The translations under genes were made by a program, and so were the position numbers. Below, piece after piece: positions 9,264 through 17,464 of a stretch of 46,541 bases of DNA. The stretch covers positions 1 to 46,541 of the forward strand of contig NZ_JAAIKE010000015.1 of the NCBI RefSeq assembly GCF_010915705.1, in the 5' to 3' direction. Every line of letters starts with the position of its first letter. The first letter of the stretch is position 1. Under the pieces are notes generated by a model, which worked only from the letters and a program-made list of their open reading frames with translations, had not been told where the DNA came from and ran no database searches. This DNA comes from Pseudotabrizicola algicola. Its GTDB lineage: Bacteria > Pseudomonadota > Alphaproteobacteria > Rhodobacterales > Rhodobacteraceae.

Positions 9264-10195
9264 CAGGACTTGTGACAGATGCCATGATGGCCGAAGCCGT
9301 CACCGCCGCAGGGTTTGCGATGGCCGACGTCGTCGCAGACGGACCGGCTGCCCTCGCCTCGCCAAGCTACAAGGCGCTGGAAAGCCGCTCCGTGCTCACC
9401 GCGGATGCATTCATCAAACGCATGCACCCCGAAATGCGTGGCACCTTCAACCTTGGGGCCGCTTTTCAGGCCGCGCGCGACGCATCTTCTGCCGGAGTCG
9501 GACCAAAGGTTTTCTGGTCAGACGAGGGCCTTGCCGCAATTGCGATGGACCGCCTGGGCCAGGGGTGGATCACCGCGCGGCAGAATGATCTGCAAAGCGA
9601 TGCGGTCATGACCTCTGCCGTCAAGGCCCTGAAAAAACTGCATGCGGGACCTGTCCTCGACCACAGGTTCGATCCCTTCGCCGAAATCGATCACCTTATC
9701 GCCACCTACAGGGCCGACGGGCTGGCGCTGCCTGACAATATCGGCTGGCTGCGCAGCCTTGTCTGGATGGCAAAGGGCCTGTCGGACAGCGCAGAACTTC
9801 GGCCTTGCCGCAATGACGGATCATCGTCCAACCTGATGATCGGCCCTGAGGGTCAGGTCATGCTGGTGGATTTTGATCGCGCGGGCATGAACGACCCGCT
9901 CTATGATCTGGGCTGTCTGCTCGCAGAGCGCACTGACCATGAAATCGAAATGCGCCCTGCCTTCGAAGCCTATGTCGGGCATTTCGACGAGGTGGCCTTT
10001 GCACGCGCGCGCCTGTGGTCGCATGTGGGCGACATGCTGCACGCGCTTTGGTCTGGCCTGATGGCGCATAAATCCGAACGCAGAGCGGTGGAGTGGATCA
10101 AATACGGCGAATGGCGGTTGCTGCGCCTGACGATGGCCTTGCAGCACCCCTTGTTCGAGGAACGGGTTCGCCTGACAGCAAAGGGGGCAGCATGA
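9260..10195 (+). CDS. Aminoglycoside-phosphotransferase-fold kinase (APH family), first copy
   Basis: This is a 311-aa small-molecule kinase. The catalytic loop reads CRNDGSSSNLMI (Brenner-type motif with Asn in place of the first His) and the Mg2+ site is MLVDFDRAGMNDPLYDLGCLL, as in choline, homoserine and aminoglycoside kinases. The N-lobe is short and lacks a clear Gly-rich loop. It overlaps the hydrolase by ATGA and the second kinase by ATGA, so all three are translationally coupled. In this catabolic setting it probably phosphorylates an alcohol or amino-alcohol released from the imported substrate, and is unlikely to be a resistance gene. The substrate is unknown. Confidence 0.82.
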   Translation: MTGLVTDAMMAEAVTAAGFAMADVVADGPAALASPSYKALESRSVLTADAFIKRMHPEMRGTFNLGAAFQAARDASSAGVGPKVFWSDEGLAAIAMDRLGQGWITARQNDLQSDAVMTSAVKALKKLHAGPVLDHRFDPFAEIDHLIATYRADGLALPDNIGWLRSLVWMAKGLSDSAELRPCRNDGSSSNLMIGPEGQVMLVDFDRAGMNDPLYDLGCLLAERTDHEIEMRPAFEAYVGHFDEVAFARARLWSHVGDMLHALWSGLMAHKSERRAVEWIKYGEWRLLRLTMALQHPLFEERVRLTAKGAA

Positions 10196-11136
10196 CCATG
10201 AAACCCTTGGGCAGCGCCCAGAATGCGATGGAGGAAACCATCGAAGCCGCGATCCGTGAAGCGCCGTTGTTCAAGGGCGGCCAGAGTATGGTTTACGGCA
10301 TGGTCTCGGGCGGGATCTCCAACGAAAACTGGCGGGTGCGCGACACGGCCGGCCCCGGCGACTGGTTCGTCAAGGTTCCCGGTGCGGGAACCGAGATGTT
10401 CATAGACCGCGCAACAGCGCTGGACGCCTCGCGCAAGGCGGCGGCGGCGGGTCTGGGGCCGAAGGTGCATGACGATCTGGCGGGGCGCGGAATCGAGATC
10501 AATGATTTCCTTAAGGACAGACGCCCCTCCAATCACAGTGATTTCCGCGATCTGGACATGTGCAAGGCGGCAATGGGCGCCTATCGCATCATGCACGGGT
10601 TGCCGCCGCTGGATCTGACCAAGACAATCTTCGACATGATCGACGAACATCTGGCGCAGATCAAAGATCTTGGCGCGCCGATGTACAAGGATGCCGAGTG
10701 GCTGCGCATCAACACTGACCTTGCGCGCGACGCCATGCATGCCTCGGGCCTCGATCTCGTCACCTCGTTCAACGATCCGATGCCGGGCAATTTCATGATC
10801 GGCAATGACGGGTCCATCATGCTCATCGATTATGAATATGCGTCGATGAATGACCGTTGCTACGATCTGGGCATCTGGTTTGGCGAGATGTTCTTCAAGC
10901 CGGAACGCGAGCTTGAGTTGATCGAAGACTATTTTGGGAGCGTGAGACCCGAAATCGTTTCACGCATCACGGTGCACAAGGCGCTTGCAGACGTGAAGTG
11001 GTGTCTGTGGTCAATGGTGCAACTCAAGGTGTCGCGCCTCGACTTCGATTTCCACAAGTATGGCATGTGGAAAAAAATGCGGGCGCGGTCGATTTTCGGT
11101 CACCCCGACTGGTCGCTTCACCTGGCCAGACTTTAG
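10192..11136 (+). CDS. Choline/ethanolamine-kinase-like APH-fold kinase, second copy
   Basis: This is a 314-aa kinase of the same superfamily as its neighbour but clearly diverged. The N-lobe has MVSGGISNENWRV, an ATP-loop typical of the choline/ethanolamine branch. The catalytic loop is SFNDPMPGNFMI and the metal site MLIDYEYASMNDRCYDLGIWF. The start at 10192 overlaps the upstream stop (ATGA). Two tandem kinases with conserved active sites suggest either a heteromer or two successive phosphorylations. It is the last gene of the operon, and a short hairpin follows the stop. Confidence 0.84.
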   Translation: MTMKPLGSAQNAMEETIEAAIREAPLFKGGQSMVYGMVSGGISNENWRVRDTAGPGDWFVKVPGAGTEMFIDRATALDASRKAAAAGLGPKVHDDLAGRGIEINDFLKDRRPSNHSDFRDLDMCKAAMGAYRIMHGLPPLDLTKTIFDMIDEHLAQIKDLGAPMYKDAEWLRINTDLARDAMHASGLDLVTSFNDPMPGNFMIGNDGSIMLIDYEYASMNDRCYDLGIWFGEMFFKPERELELIEDYFGSVRPEIVSRITVHKALADVKWCLWSMVQLKVSRLDFDFHKYGMWKKMRARSIFGHPDWSLHLARL

Positions 11137-11154
11137 CCCGGTCTGTCGGGTTTC
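11135..11154 (+). terminator. Weak terminator-like hairpin at the operon end
   Basis: A short stem (CCCG / CGGG, extended by G-T and A-T pairs) with loop GTCTGT is followed by TTTC, starting within the stop codon of the second kinase. The stem is short, so termination may be partial. The rest of the gap to 11305 shows no gene. Confidence 0.35.
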
Positions 11155-11305
11155 AAACGTCCTGATGGTCTGACCGCAGGACGATCGGTCGGGGATGCAG
11201 GCATGGTCTTGCGTGGAGCGGGTCGGTGATGACCCAGACGTGGCAGCGGCGCGCAGGGTGCTTGCGCGGCGCTGCGGCTTTTTGCAGAGCGAGGTGCGGT
11301 CTGCG

Positions 11306-11902
11306 TCAGTTGACCGGACGACCATCTTTGCCGAAGCGGTGCAGATGGGCGGGGATGGGGCGGAGCGAGAGGCGGGTGCCCGTTGCCAGCCCGAGTTTGC
11401 CCGGTTGCCGCACGATCAACGGCTCTGCCGCGCCGATCTCGACAAAGAGGTAATGATCGGACCCGGGGTCTTCGGCATGGACCACCTGCCCCGTCCATTC
11501 GCCGGTTCCCTCGGCCACGATTTCCAGATGTTCGGAGCGGATGCCGATGACATGGCAGCCGTGCTTGGCGGCAAAGGCCCCTTCGAGGAAGTTCATCTTG
11601 GGCGAGCCGATGAAACCGGCCACGAACAGCGAATTGGGACGCTCATAGAGTTCGGCGGGGGTGCCCACCTGCTCGACCATGCCATCGCGCAGCACGCAGA
11701 TGCGGTCGGCCAGCGTCATCGCCTCGACCTGATCATGGGTGACGTAGATCATCGTCACATCCTTCATGTCGTGGTGCAGTTTGGCGATCTCGAGGCGCGT
11801 CGCGACACGCAGCGCCGCATCGAGGTTTGACAGCGGCTCGTCGAACAGAAAGACGCGCGGATCGCGGGTGATGGCGCGCCCGATGGCGCCGCGCTGGCGC
11901 AT
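11306..11902 (-). pseudogene. ABC ATPase (MalK/UgpC type), C-terminal fragment
   Basis: Only about 199 codons of a normal roughly 350-aa sugar-importer ATPase remain. The frame begins inside the signature motif ([10 protein letters not shown]), then Walker [27 protein letters not shown] and the C-terminal TOBE/regulatory domain ([14 protein letters not shown]). Walker A and the Q-loop are missing. It lies 75 bp downstream of a truncated sugar-binding protein in the same orientation, where two permease genes would be expected. One deletion between about 11903 and 11939 can explain the loss of both permeases and the ATPase N-terminus. It is not expected to function. Confidence 0.85.
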
Positions 11903-11939
11903 GGCGCGGCAGGTGCGGACCGGACGGGCGGCAGCGGTG

Positions 11940-11967
11940 GCGGGGCCGGATCTGCGCCGGACCCCGC
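11940..11967 (-). terminator. Stem-loop retained downstream of the truncated binding-protein gene
   Basis: GCGGGGCCGG pairs with CCGGACCCCGC (one bulged base) around an ATCTGCG loop. It corresponds to the intercistronic hairpin normally found after sugar-binding-protein genes, which places the right-hand edge of the deletion just below 11940. Confidence 0.5.
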
Positions 11968-11977
11968 AGCCTCGGGC

Positions 11978-12860
11978 CTAGTTCCAGGCGTCGCCCTTCA
12001 GGTCGGACAGATCGGCTTCGAGGTCTTCCAGCGCGACGGTCGCGGTTTTGTTGCCCGACAGCACATCATGCGCCGCCGACCAGAACTTGGCCGAAACCTC
12101 GTTATAGGCGCCAAGTGTCGGGGCCGAGGGGCGCGGAACCGCTTGCAGGAACACGTCTTTCCAGCGCGGGATGATCGGCTGCGCCGCCGCGATATCGGCA
12201 TCGTCATAAAGCGCGACAATCGTCGGCAGGTTCGACTCCGTCAAAGCGCGCTGCTTCTGCGCCTCTGGCCCCGAGAGATAGAGCGCAAGGCTGATCGCCG
12301 CCTCTTGCTGATCGCCATACTTCGAGACGGCGATGTTCCAGCCGCCCAGCGTGGCAGCCGAGCTGTCATTTCCGCCGCCTGTGGGCAGCGTGGTGACATC
12401 GAACAGGCCCTTCACGGCAGAGTCGTCCCCGTTGCCCAGCGTGTAGGCATAGGGCCAGTTGCGCATGAACACGGCATTTCCGGTTTGCCACAGACCGCGC
12501 GCCTCTTCCTCCTGATAGGCCAGCACGCCTTCGGGGCTGATGGTGCCGACCCATGACTTCGCCGTCTCGAGCGCGGCCACGGCCTTTTCGTTGTTGATCG
12601 AAATGCTGCCGTCTGCCTCGACGATCTGCCTGCCGCCAGAGGATTTGACCCATTCGAGCGCATTGCAGGTCAGACCCTCATAGGCATTGCCCTGCCAGAC
12701 AAAGCCCCAGATCTGGCTGTTGCCTGCCGCGCGTTCGGCGTCTTGCACGGTCTTGGCCGCCACGGCGAGCTCTTCCCGGGTGGTCGGAACCGCGACGCCA
12801 TGCTTTTCAAGCAGGTCCTTGCGGTAACAGAGCGCGGGCGCATCGGTGAAGATCGACCTT
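11978..12860 (-). pseudogene. Sugar ABC transporter solute-binding protein (family 1), 5'-truncated
   Basis: About 295 codons with clear homology to trehalose/maltose-type binding proteins survive. The recognisable part begins near 12860 with FTDAPALCYRKDLLEKHGV and continues through GRQIVEADGS, GLWQTGNAVFMRNWPYAY and AATLGGWNIAVSKYG to the C-terminus. The signal peptide and first 100-130 residues are gone; upstream of about 12860 the frame loses similarity and runs into the opposite-strand VOC fragment. The first available start codon lies inside the mature domain (GTG at 12763), so no secreted protein can be made. Confidence 0.85.
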
Positions 12861-12873
12861 TCCAGACAGTGCG

Positions 12874-13260
12874 GTGACAGCGATCCACCGCGCGCCGGGC
12901 GATTTTCCCGGCGGGCGCGCCGGTGATGTGCTGGTTGTGGGCTTTACTGTGTGCGGCATCCCCTGCATCGGGTTGAACGGCGGACCGGCATTTCCGCAGA
13001 GCGCGGCCTTTTCGATCCAGATCGCCACCGACAGCCAGGAGGAGACCGACCGCTACTGGAATGCCATCGTGGGCAATGGCGGACGCGAAAGCGATTGTGG
13101 CTGGTGCACGGACCGCTGGGGCGTCAACTGGCAGATCACGCCGCGCACCCTGACCGAGGCGATGGCGAAAGGCGGCGAGGAGGCCGCCCGCGCCTTTGCC
13201 GCGATGATGACGATGCAGAAGATCGACCACGCCGCGATTGACGCCGCCCGCCGTGGCTAG
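12874..13260 (+). pseudogene. VOC-superfamily (PhnB/3-demethylubiquinone-methyltransferase-like) protein, 5'-truncated
   Basis: About 128 codons match the C-terminal part of the PhnB-like VOC family: GDFPGGRAGDVLVVGFTV, GIPCIGLNGGP, FSIQIATDSQEETDRYWNA, then GWCTDRWGVNWQITPR. The first betaalphabetabetabeta repeat, which normally precedes this with about 35-40 residues, is missing. The ATG at 12874 is fortuitous and has no ribosome-binding site. The break lies within about 20 bp of the break in the oppositely oriented binding-protein gene. Confidence 0.75.
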
Positions 13261-13454
13261 GCACCCGCCCCCTTTCAGGCAGCGGCACTTGCCGCAGTTG
13301 GCGGCGGCGCAGAGGTTTGCGGGCGCGGGCGGAGGGCGCTGATCGGGGTGGCCCCGATGGCCCCCCTTGTTTGTTATCCGGCAGGTCGACCCCATCGCTG
13401 CGGACAATCTTTGATCGCCCCTGCCCTTTTGATGCCGGACGGCAGCGTGCGCGC

Positions 13455-14093
13455 CTACCAGCGCAGGAACCGGTGGCCCAGCCATGCGCCGACAAGAGCG
13501 ACCATCCCGATGGCAAGCCCATACCATGTGCCGAAAAACAGCGGGGAATCCTCGGTGCAGTGCAGCGCATAGCCAGATGCGACACCGGCAGACACCGCGA
13601 CACCGGCCAGCGCGCCTGTCAGCACGGGACGGGTGGACGCGGCGCGGCGCAGCAAAAGGATACCCGCCACCAGTGGCACCAGCGAAAGCGCGGTGATCGA
13701 TGTCAGGCAGGCCAGCGCGGTCTGGCCCAGCACCTCGGCGCGCAGCGCGCCCTCGGCCCCCGCAAGGCGCAAAAGCGCCATCGCCAGCACGGCCCCAAGC
13801 GGCAGCGCCAGCGGCCACAGGGTCAGCCCCGTTCCGGGCCGCGAGGCGCGCAAAACCAGCCAAAGCGCCAAGGCGCACAGGACGGCAGGCAACAGCGATT
13901 TGGCCTGCACCCCCAGATCCTGCCACGCCGCGCCAAGGTCGGGCCGCAGCCCGAACACCACCAGAAAGGCCGCAAGCCCGCCCGCCGCAAGACCGAACAT
14001 CGCCCCTGCCGGAACGACGGGGTTGAACGGCGCGGGCGCGGGCGCGGCAGCCAGCGCGCGGATCAGATCGTCGGTGCTTTGCCTGTCGCTCAT
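13455..14093 (-). CDS. nrsF: NrsF-family anti-sigma factor (DUF1109)
   Basis: This is a 212-aa inner-membrane protein with about six hydrophobic segments after a short cytoplasmic N-terminus (MSDRQSTDDLIRALAA). The DUF1109/NrsF family is the membrane anti-sigma factor of SigF-type ECF sigma factors, and in Caulobacter it senses heavy metals through conserved cysteines. The late motif YALHCTEDSPLFFGTWY carries the single conserved-looking Cys, and another sits at LLPAVLCALAL. The start at 14093 overlaps the sigma-factor stop by 4 bp. It should hold the sigma factor inactive until copper or another metal is sensed. Confidence 0.88.
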   Translation of the reverse strand: MSDRQSTDDLIRALAAAPAPAPFNPVVPAGAMFGLAAGGLAAFLVVFGLRPDLGAAWQDLGVQAKSLLPAVLCALALWLVLRASRPGTGLTLWPLALPLGAVLAMALLRLAGAEGALRAEVLGQTALACLTSITALSLVPLVAGILLLRRAASTRPVLTGALAGVAVSAGVASGYALHCTEDSPLFFGTWYGLAIGMVALVGAWLGHRFLRW

Positions 14094-14632
14094 TTCATCA
14101 TCCTTTCGGCAAGCACGGTCAATTGCCGCATGGCCCGGTGCAGCGCCACGCGCGCAGCTCCGGCGGTCATGCCCACCGCCTTGCCCGCTTCGGCCGCGGT
14201 CTTTCCATCCAGCGCCACCGCCCGGACCAGCCGCGCCGAGCGCGCGTCGATCAGGCCGAGCATGGTCTCTGCATCGCGGTCCGACAAGGGGGCCGCCGCC
14301 GCCTCTTCGGGCAGCACTTCGGCGAAATCCTCTATGGGCAGCGTGACGAAGGCCCCGCGCCGCCGGAAGGCATCGACGACCTTGTAGCGCGCCACCGCGT
14401 AAAGCCACGGCCTGACAGGAGACCCGCGCCGCCATGTCTGGCGCTTGAGATGGATGGCCAGCAGCACCTCTTGCAGGACATCCTCGTGCTGGTCGGGCGG
14501 CAGGCCCACCCCCCTGCGCCGGATCACCGCGCGCAGCGTGGGCGTGACGGCCAGCAGAAAGCGCGCAAAGGCAGGACCATCGCCCTCATTGGCGCGGGCC
14601 AGCAAGACCTCCCACGGCTCCTCCTGCGGCAC
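14090..14632 (-). CDS. sigF: ECF RNA polymerase sigma factor, SigF type
   Basis: This is a 180-aa sigma-70 family factor. Region 2 (HEDVLQEVLLAIHLKRQTW, then PWLYAVARYKVVDAFRRRG) and region 4 (KTAAEAGKAVGMTAGAARVALHRAMRQL) are both present, with no extra domains. I chose the GTG at 14632 (VPQEEPWEVLLARANEG) because AAGGAGG sits 5 nt upstream and the length fits the family. An ATG at 14749 adds 39 residues unlike any sigma factor. It is co-transcribed with bufA-bufB-bufC-doxX and its anti-sigma gene, and the bufA upstream region carries a matching promoter, so a feedback loop is likely. Confidence 0.88.
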   Translation of the reverse strand: MPQEEPWEVLLARANEGDGPAFARFLLAVTPTLRAVIRRRGVGLPPDQHEDVLQEVLLAIHLKRQTWRRGSPVRPWLYAVARYKVVDAFRRRGAFVTLPIEDFAEVLPEEAAAAPLSDRDAETMLGLIDARSARLVRAVALDGKTAAEAGKAVGMTAGAARVALHRAMRQLTVLAERMMK

Positions 14633-14749
14633 AGGGTCCTCCTTGGCCAGATGCGCGAGCCTAGCAGAGGCGGCGCGCGGCGCGCAATCGCCCGGCACCG
14701 TAAGGCTGACGGCCCCGAGCGCAGGCGCGTAGACGAAAGGAAGGTTCAT

Positions 14750-15217
14750 TTAACGCCCCGTCCCGTGACTTGCGCCGTGACCTGCCGCGCGATCCGGCCC
14801 GCCTTCCAGACCCGCCAGAAAGTCGAGCGACCAGCGCCCCGGCCCGCGGGCGAGCACCGCCAGCAGCGGCGCGGCCCAAAGCCCATGCGTGACCCACGCC
14901 CCGGGGTAGACAAACACCTGAATGACCGCCGTCATCGCCAGCAGGCCCAGCGCCGAAAGCCGCGTGCAAAGGCCGAGGATAAGCAGGACAGGCAGCAGAT
15001 GCTCGGCCACGCTTGCCATGACCGCCGCGATCTCTGGTGGGATCAGCGGCAAGGCATATTCATGTTCGAACAGAAACCACGTCGACTCCTTGATCGCAAA
15101 TCCCTCGACCTTGGTGCGCCCCGACTGCCAGAACACCAGCGCCGGAAACACCCGCAGCATCAGCGCGACGGGGGCATCGGGAATTGCCGAGAACGCCGTA
15201 ACAAGCCTTGTGAACAT
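14750..15217 (-). CDS. DoxX-family membrane protein of the bufferin operon
   Basis: This 155-aa protein has four predicted membrane segments ([58 protein letters not shown] and [10 protein letters not shown]). DoxX proteins are regular members of bufferin operons, where one is called BufD. Its biochemical role there is unsettled. It starts 6 bp after the bufC stop. The Gly/His-rich tail ([12 protein letters not shown]) could bind metal, but this is only a compositional hint. Confidence 0.82.
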   Translation of the reverse strand: MFTRLVTAFSAIPDAPVALMLRVFPALVFWQSGRTKVEGFAIKESTWFLFEHEYALPLIPPEIAAVMASVAEHLLPVLLILGLCTRLSALGLLAMTAVIQVFVYPGAWVTHGLWAAPLLAVLARGPGRWSLDFLAGLEGGPDRAAGHGASHGTGR

Positions 15218-15223
15218 CTGGCC

Positions 15224-15973
15224 TTACTCCCTTGCCTCTGTGATCGCGCCCGACTGCATGAGCGATACAAGGAGCGGCTGCGGCTCATGCCCCGCTTGCC
15301 GCTGCTGCGCCATGTCTGCCGCACGGGTCAGTGTCGCGCCCGCCATCAGCGCATGCAGCAACGCGGCATCGCCGGGGCCAAGCGCGCGCACCGGAACCTG
15401 AAAGGCCGGATCGCGCAGGATCAGCGCCGTCTGGGGGCCAGACTCCAGCGGCGCGGGCTGCGCTCCGGGCTGGTTCCGCATCCAGATCGACACCGCCGGA
15501 TAGGCGCAGTCCAGCAGATGCACCGAAGGATGCAGCCCCAGCCGGACCCGATCCGGATCAGCGCCGGCAAGCGCGCGCGGATCGACGGGCGGCGCATCGG
15601 CGGCATGAAAGGCGCGCCCCCGCGCATATTCGATGCGGGCGACATCCCCCAGATAGGGATAGGCTGCAAGTGGCGGGAAATGTTCCAGAAAGGCGGCAAA
15701 GCTCGCGCCCCATTCGGCCAAGACGGGCGACCTCGGGCGGCTCGTTTCCAGATAGGCCCGCGCCAGCGCGGCAAAGAACGAAGCGCCCACCAGTTGCCGG
15801 ATCACCGGAAAGCGGGAGCCCAGCGCCTCGGACAGGCTGACCGCCCCGTTGTTGCGATAGACCGCAAAGCGGCGGGCCGCCTCGGCGGCATCCTGTGCCA
15901 GAACACCCGCCGGCAACGGCCCCCCGCGCAAGGCTGCTTCAAATGCGGCGACAAATTCAGGATGCGCGGGCAA
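15224..15973 (-). CDS. bufC: BufC/HvfC family protein (DUF2063), MNIO partner
   Basis: This is the recognition partner of the iron enzyme BufB, which brings the bufferin precursor to the active site. The N-terminal DUF2063 domain reads [18 protein letters not shown] and [28 protein letters not shown], typical of the family, and a less conserved C-terminal domain follows. I favour the TTG at 15973 (about 249 aa), which overlaps the bufB end by 17 bp and is preceded by AGGGGG. An ATG at 16054 would force a 98-bp overlap and add low-complexity residues. The stop at 15224 lies just before the DoxX gene. Confidence 0.85.
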   Translation of the reverse strand: MPAHPEFVAAFEAALRGGPLPAGVLAQDAAEAARRFAVYRNNGAVSLSEALGSRFPVIRQLVGASFFAALARAYLETSRPRSPVLAEWGASFAAFLEHFPPLAAYPYLGDVARIEYARGRAFHAADAPPVDPRALAGADPDRVRLGLHPSVHLLDCAYPAVSIWMRNQPGAQPAPLESGPQTALILRDPAFQVPVRALGPGDAALLHALMAGATLTRAADMAQQRQAGHEPQPLLVSLMQSGAITEARE

Positions 15974-16817
15974 GGCCAGCCCCCCTGCCCGCCGCCAGAA
16001 CCTGCCCCGCCCGCGCGGCCTCGGCGGCAAGGACGGGCCAGGCGGGCAGGTCATTGTCCCATTCCACCAGCGTCGGCCTTGGCCCCGCCTTGGCGATCAC
16101 CTCGGCGAACAGGGCCCAGACCGGATCTGCCACCGCGCGCCCGTGGCTGTCGATCAGCAAGGGCCCCGAGGGCAGATGCTCTGTCTCATGCCCGCCCAGA
16201 TGGATCTCTGTCACCCTGTCCAGCGGAAAATCCGCCAGCCATGCGCGCGCGTCCGTCCGGTGATTGGTGCAAGAGACGAACACATTGTTCACATCGAGCA
16301 AAAGCCCGCAGCCGGTCCGCGCCGACACCTCGGCCAGAAAGGCCGTCTCGGGGATCGTCGATTGTGAAAAGCACAGGTAGGTCGCCGGATTTTCCAGTGC
16401 CATCCGCAGGCCAAGCGCTTCTTGCACCTGATCGACATGGTCGCAGACCAGCCGCAGCGTTTCCTCTGTGTAGGGCAAGGGCAGCAGATCGTTCAGGAAC
16501 TCTGCACCGTGGCTGGACCACGCCAGATGTTCGGAAAAGCTTTCGGGTTGATACCGCGCGCACAGACGGCGCAGGCGCGCAAGATGATCCGCGTCAAGCC
16601 GCCCCGGCCCGCCGATGGACAGCCCGACCCCGTGGATCGACAAGGGATGATCGGCGCGCAGTGCGGCAAGCTGTGCATGGGGCAGGCCGCCCGCCCCCAT
16701 GTAGTTCTCGGCATGAACCTCGAAAAATCCGATCCCCGCCGCATCGGCGCGGATGGCGGCGAAATGATCGGGCTTGAAGCCGACACCGGGCAGATCAGGC
16801 AAACAGGCGGTTGGCAT
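15957..16817 (-). CDS. bufB: BufB, multinuclear non-heme iron-dependent oxidative enzyme (MNIO/DUF692)
   Basis: This is a 286-aa TIM-barrel enzyme of the DUF692 family. It is known to oxidise cysteines of bufferin precursors to thiooxazole-type heterocycles using a multi-iron centre. Visible signatures are the start [81 protein letters not shown] and [11 protein letters not shown], which together supply the His/Asp/Glu/Asn ligands of the iron site. The length is normal. It is separated from bufA by 69 bp holding a strong hairpin, and from bufC by overlap. Confidence 0.92.
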   Translation of the reverse strand: MPTACLPDLPGVGFKPDHFAAIRADAAGIGFFEVHAENYMGAGGLPHAQLAALRADHPLSIHGVGLSIGGPGRLDADHLARLRRLCARYQPESFSEHLAWSSHGAEFLNDLLPLPYTEETLRLVCDHVDQVQEALGLRMALENPATYLCFSQSTIPETAFLAEVSARTGCGLLLDVNNVFVSCTNHRTDARAWLADFPLDRVTEIHLGGHETEHLPSGPLLIDSHGRAVADPVWALFAEVIAKAGPRPTLVEWDNDLPAWPVLAAEAARAGQVLAAGRGAGLARAS

Positions 16818-16838
16818 GGCACATCCATTGCAATGACG

Positions 16839-16876
16839 GGCGGCGCGCGGAAACTCTGTTGCCTCCGCGCGCCGCC
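16839..16876 (-). promoter_or_regulatory. 13-bp perfect stem-loop between bufA and bufB
   Basis: GGCGGCGCGCGGA (16839-16851) pairs perfectly with TCCGCGCGCCGCC (16864-16876) around a 12-nt loop. It has no T-tract, so it is more likely an mRNA stabiliser or attenuator that keeps the abundant precursor transcript above the enzyme transcripts. Confidence 0.7.
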
Positions 16877-16886
16877 GCGGGTGGGA

Positions 16887-17195
16887 TCAGGCCGCCGGCA
16901 GGTCGCGCGTCAGCGCTTCGAGCGATCCACCGCGCGCCATGCCATCGGCGGCGGCGGGCAGTTCCATTGTCAGGCAAGTGCCAGCCGGAACCAGTTTCCA
17001 CGCATTGCCCTGATAATCGACCTTGGAGGTTCCGGCGCAGGTGGTGCCGGGGCCGGCGGCGCAATCGTTCTGCCCGGCCAGTGCCACGCCAAAGCACTTT
17101 TCCATATCCTGAGCCATCACGGGCGTGCTGGCCATCGCACCCAAGGCGCAGGCCATCGAAGCCCCCAGAACAAAGCGGGACGTTTTCGCAGTCAT
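16887..17195 (-). CDS. bufA1: BufA1-type bufferin precursor (DUF2282)
   Basis: This is a 102-aa ribosomally made copper-binding peptide precursor. A Sec signal peptide (residues 1 to about 28, ending STPVMA) is followed by the DUF2282 core with four cysteines at C34 (EKCFGV), C45 (GQNDCAAGP), C53 (TTCAGTSK) and C74 (PAGTCLTM). The spacing and the [21 protein letters not shown] block are diagnostic of BufA1 bufferins. Modification by BufB/BufC and export would give a periplasmic copper buffer. A DoxX gene and the sigF-nrsF pair follow in the same operon, as in known copper-responsive loci. The start at 17195 is preceded by AGGGAGATTGAG. Confidence 0.9.
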   Translation of the reverse strand: MTAKTSRFVLGASMACALGAMASTPVMAQDMEKCFGVALAGQNDCAAGPGTTCAGTSKVDYQGNAWKLVPAGTCLTMELPAAADGMARGGSLEALTRDLPAA

Positions 17196-17243
17196 CTCAA
17201 TCTCCCTGTCTCGGCGAAAGGCCCTTTGCCCTTCTCCAAGCAG

Positions 17244-17269
17244 TTCGCAGGCAGCAGGGCGGGCGTTAC
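17244..17269 (-). promoter_or_regulatory. SigF-type promoter of the bufferin operon
   Basis: On the minus strand GTAACG (17269-17264) and CGAA (17247-17244) are separated by exactly 16 nt. The consensus I recall for Caulobacter SigF is GTAACC-N16-CGAA, so this is one mismatch away. It lies about 50 bp upstream of the bufA start, leaving a short leader. Transcription from it would cover bufA through nrsF and so include sigF itself. The rest of the gap up to 17464 shows nothing else I recognise. Confidence 0.75.
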
Positions 17270-17464
17270 GGCACTCTCGCTTTCGTGATGGCAGAACCAT
17301 GATGCGCCCCGTTCGGCGCTTTTGCCGGACGTTCCATAATGCTTGGCCCGTCGTTTCCGGATGCCGTCACGGCGCGGGCAGGTCGCAACGCCAGCGACCG
17401 CAGCGCTTGCCCCCTGTGACAAAGAGTGCCTTCGCGTCCTGTCGCAAGATGCCTTGGCCTTGCG

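Noticed and set aside
9260-11136. Aminoglycoside resistance genes
   Set aside because: The fold matches, but tight coupling to a transporter and hydrolase and the choline-kinase-like motifs argue for a metabolic role.
13262-13420. Cys-rich minus-strand peptide (CAAANCGKCRCLKGGGC) downstream of nrsF, reminiscent of a metallothionein
   Set aside because: The frame is not closed: it runs on through the antisense of the VOC fragment, and there is no start with a ribosome-binding site. Judged a chance frame despite the copper context.
14123-16777. 884-codon plus-strand frame across sigF, doxX, bufC and bufB
   Set aside because: It is antisense to four genes with clear family motifs; the composition is Arg/Pro/Ala-rich and typical of shadow frames.
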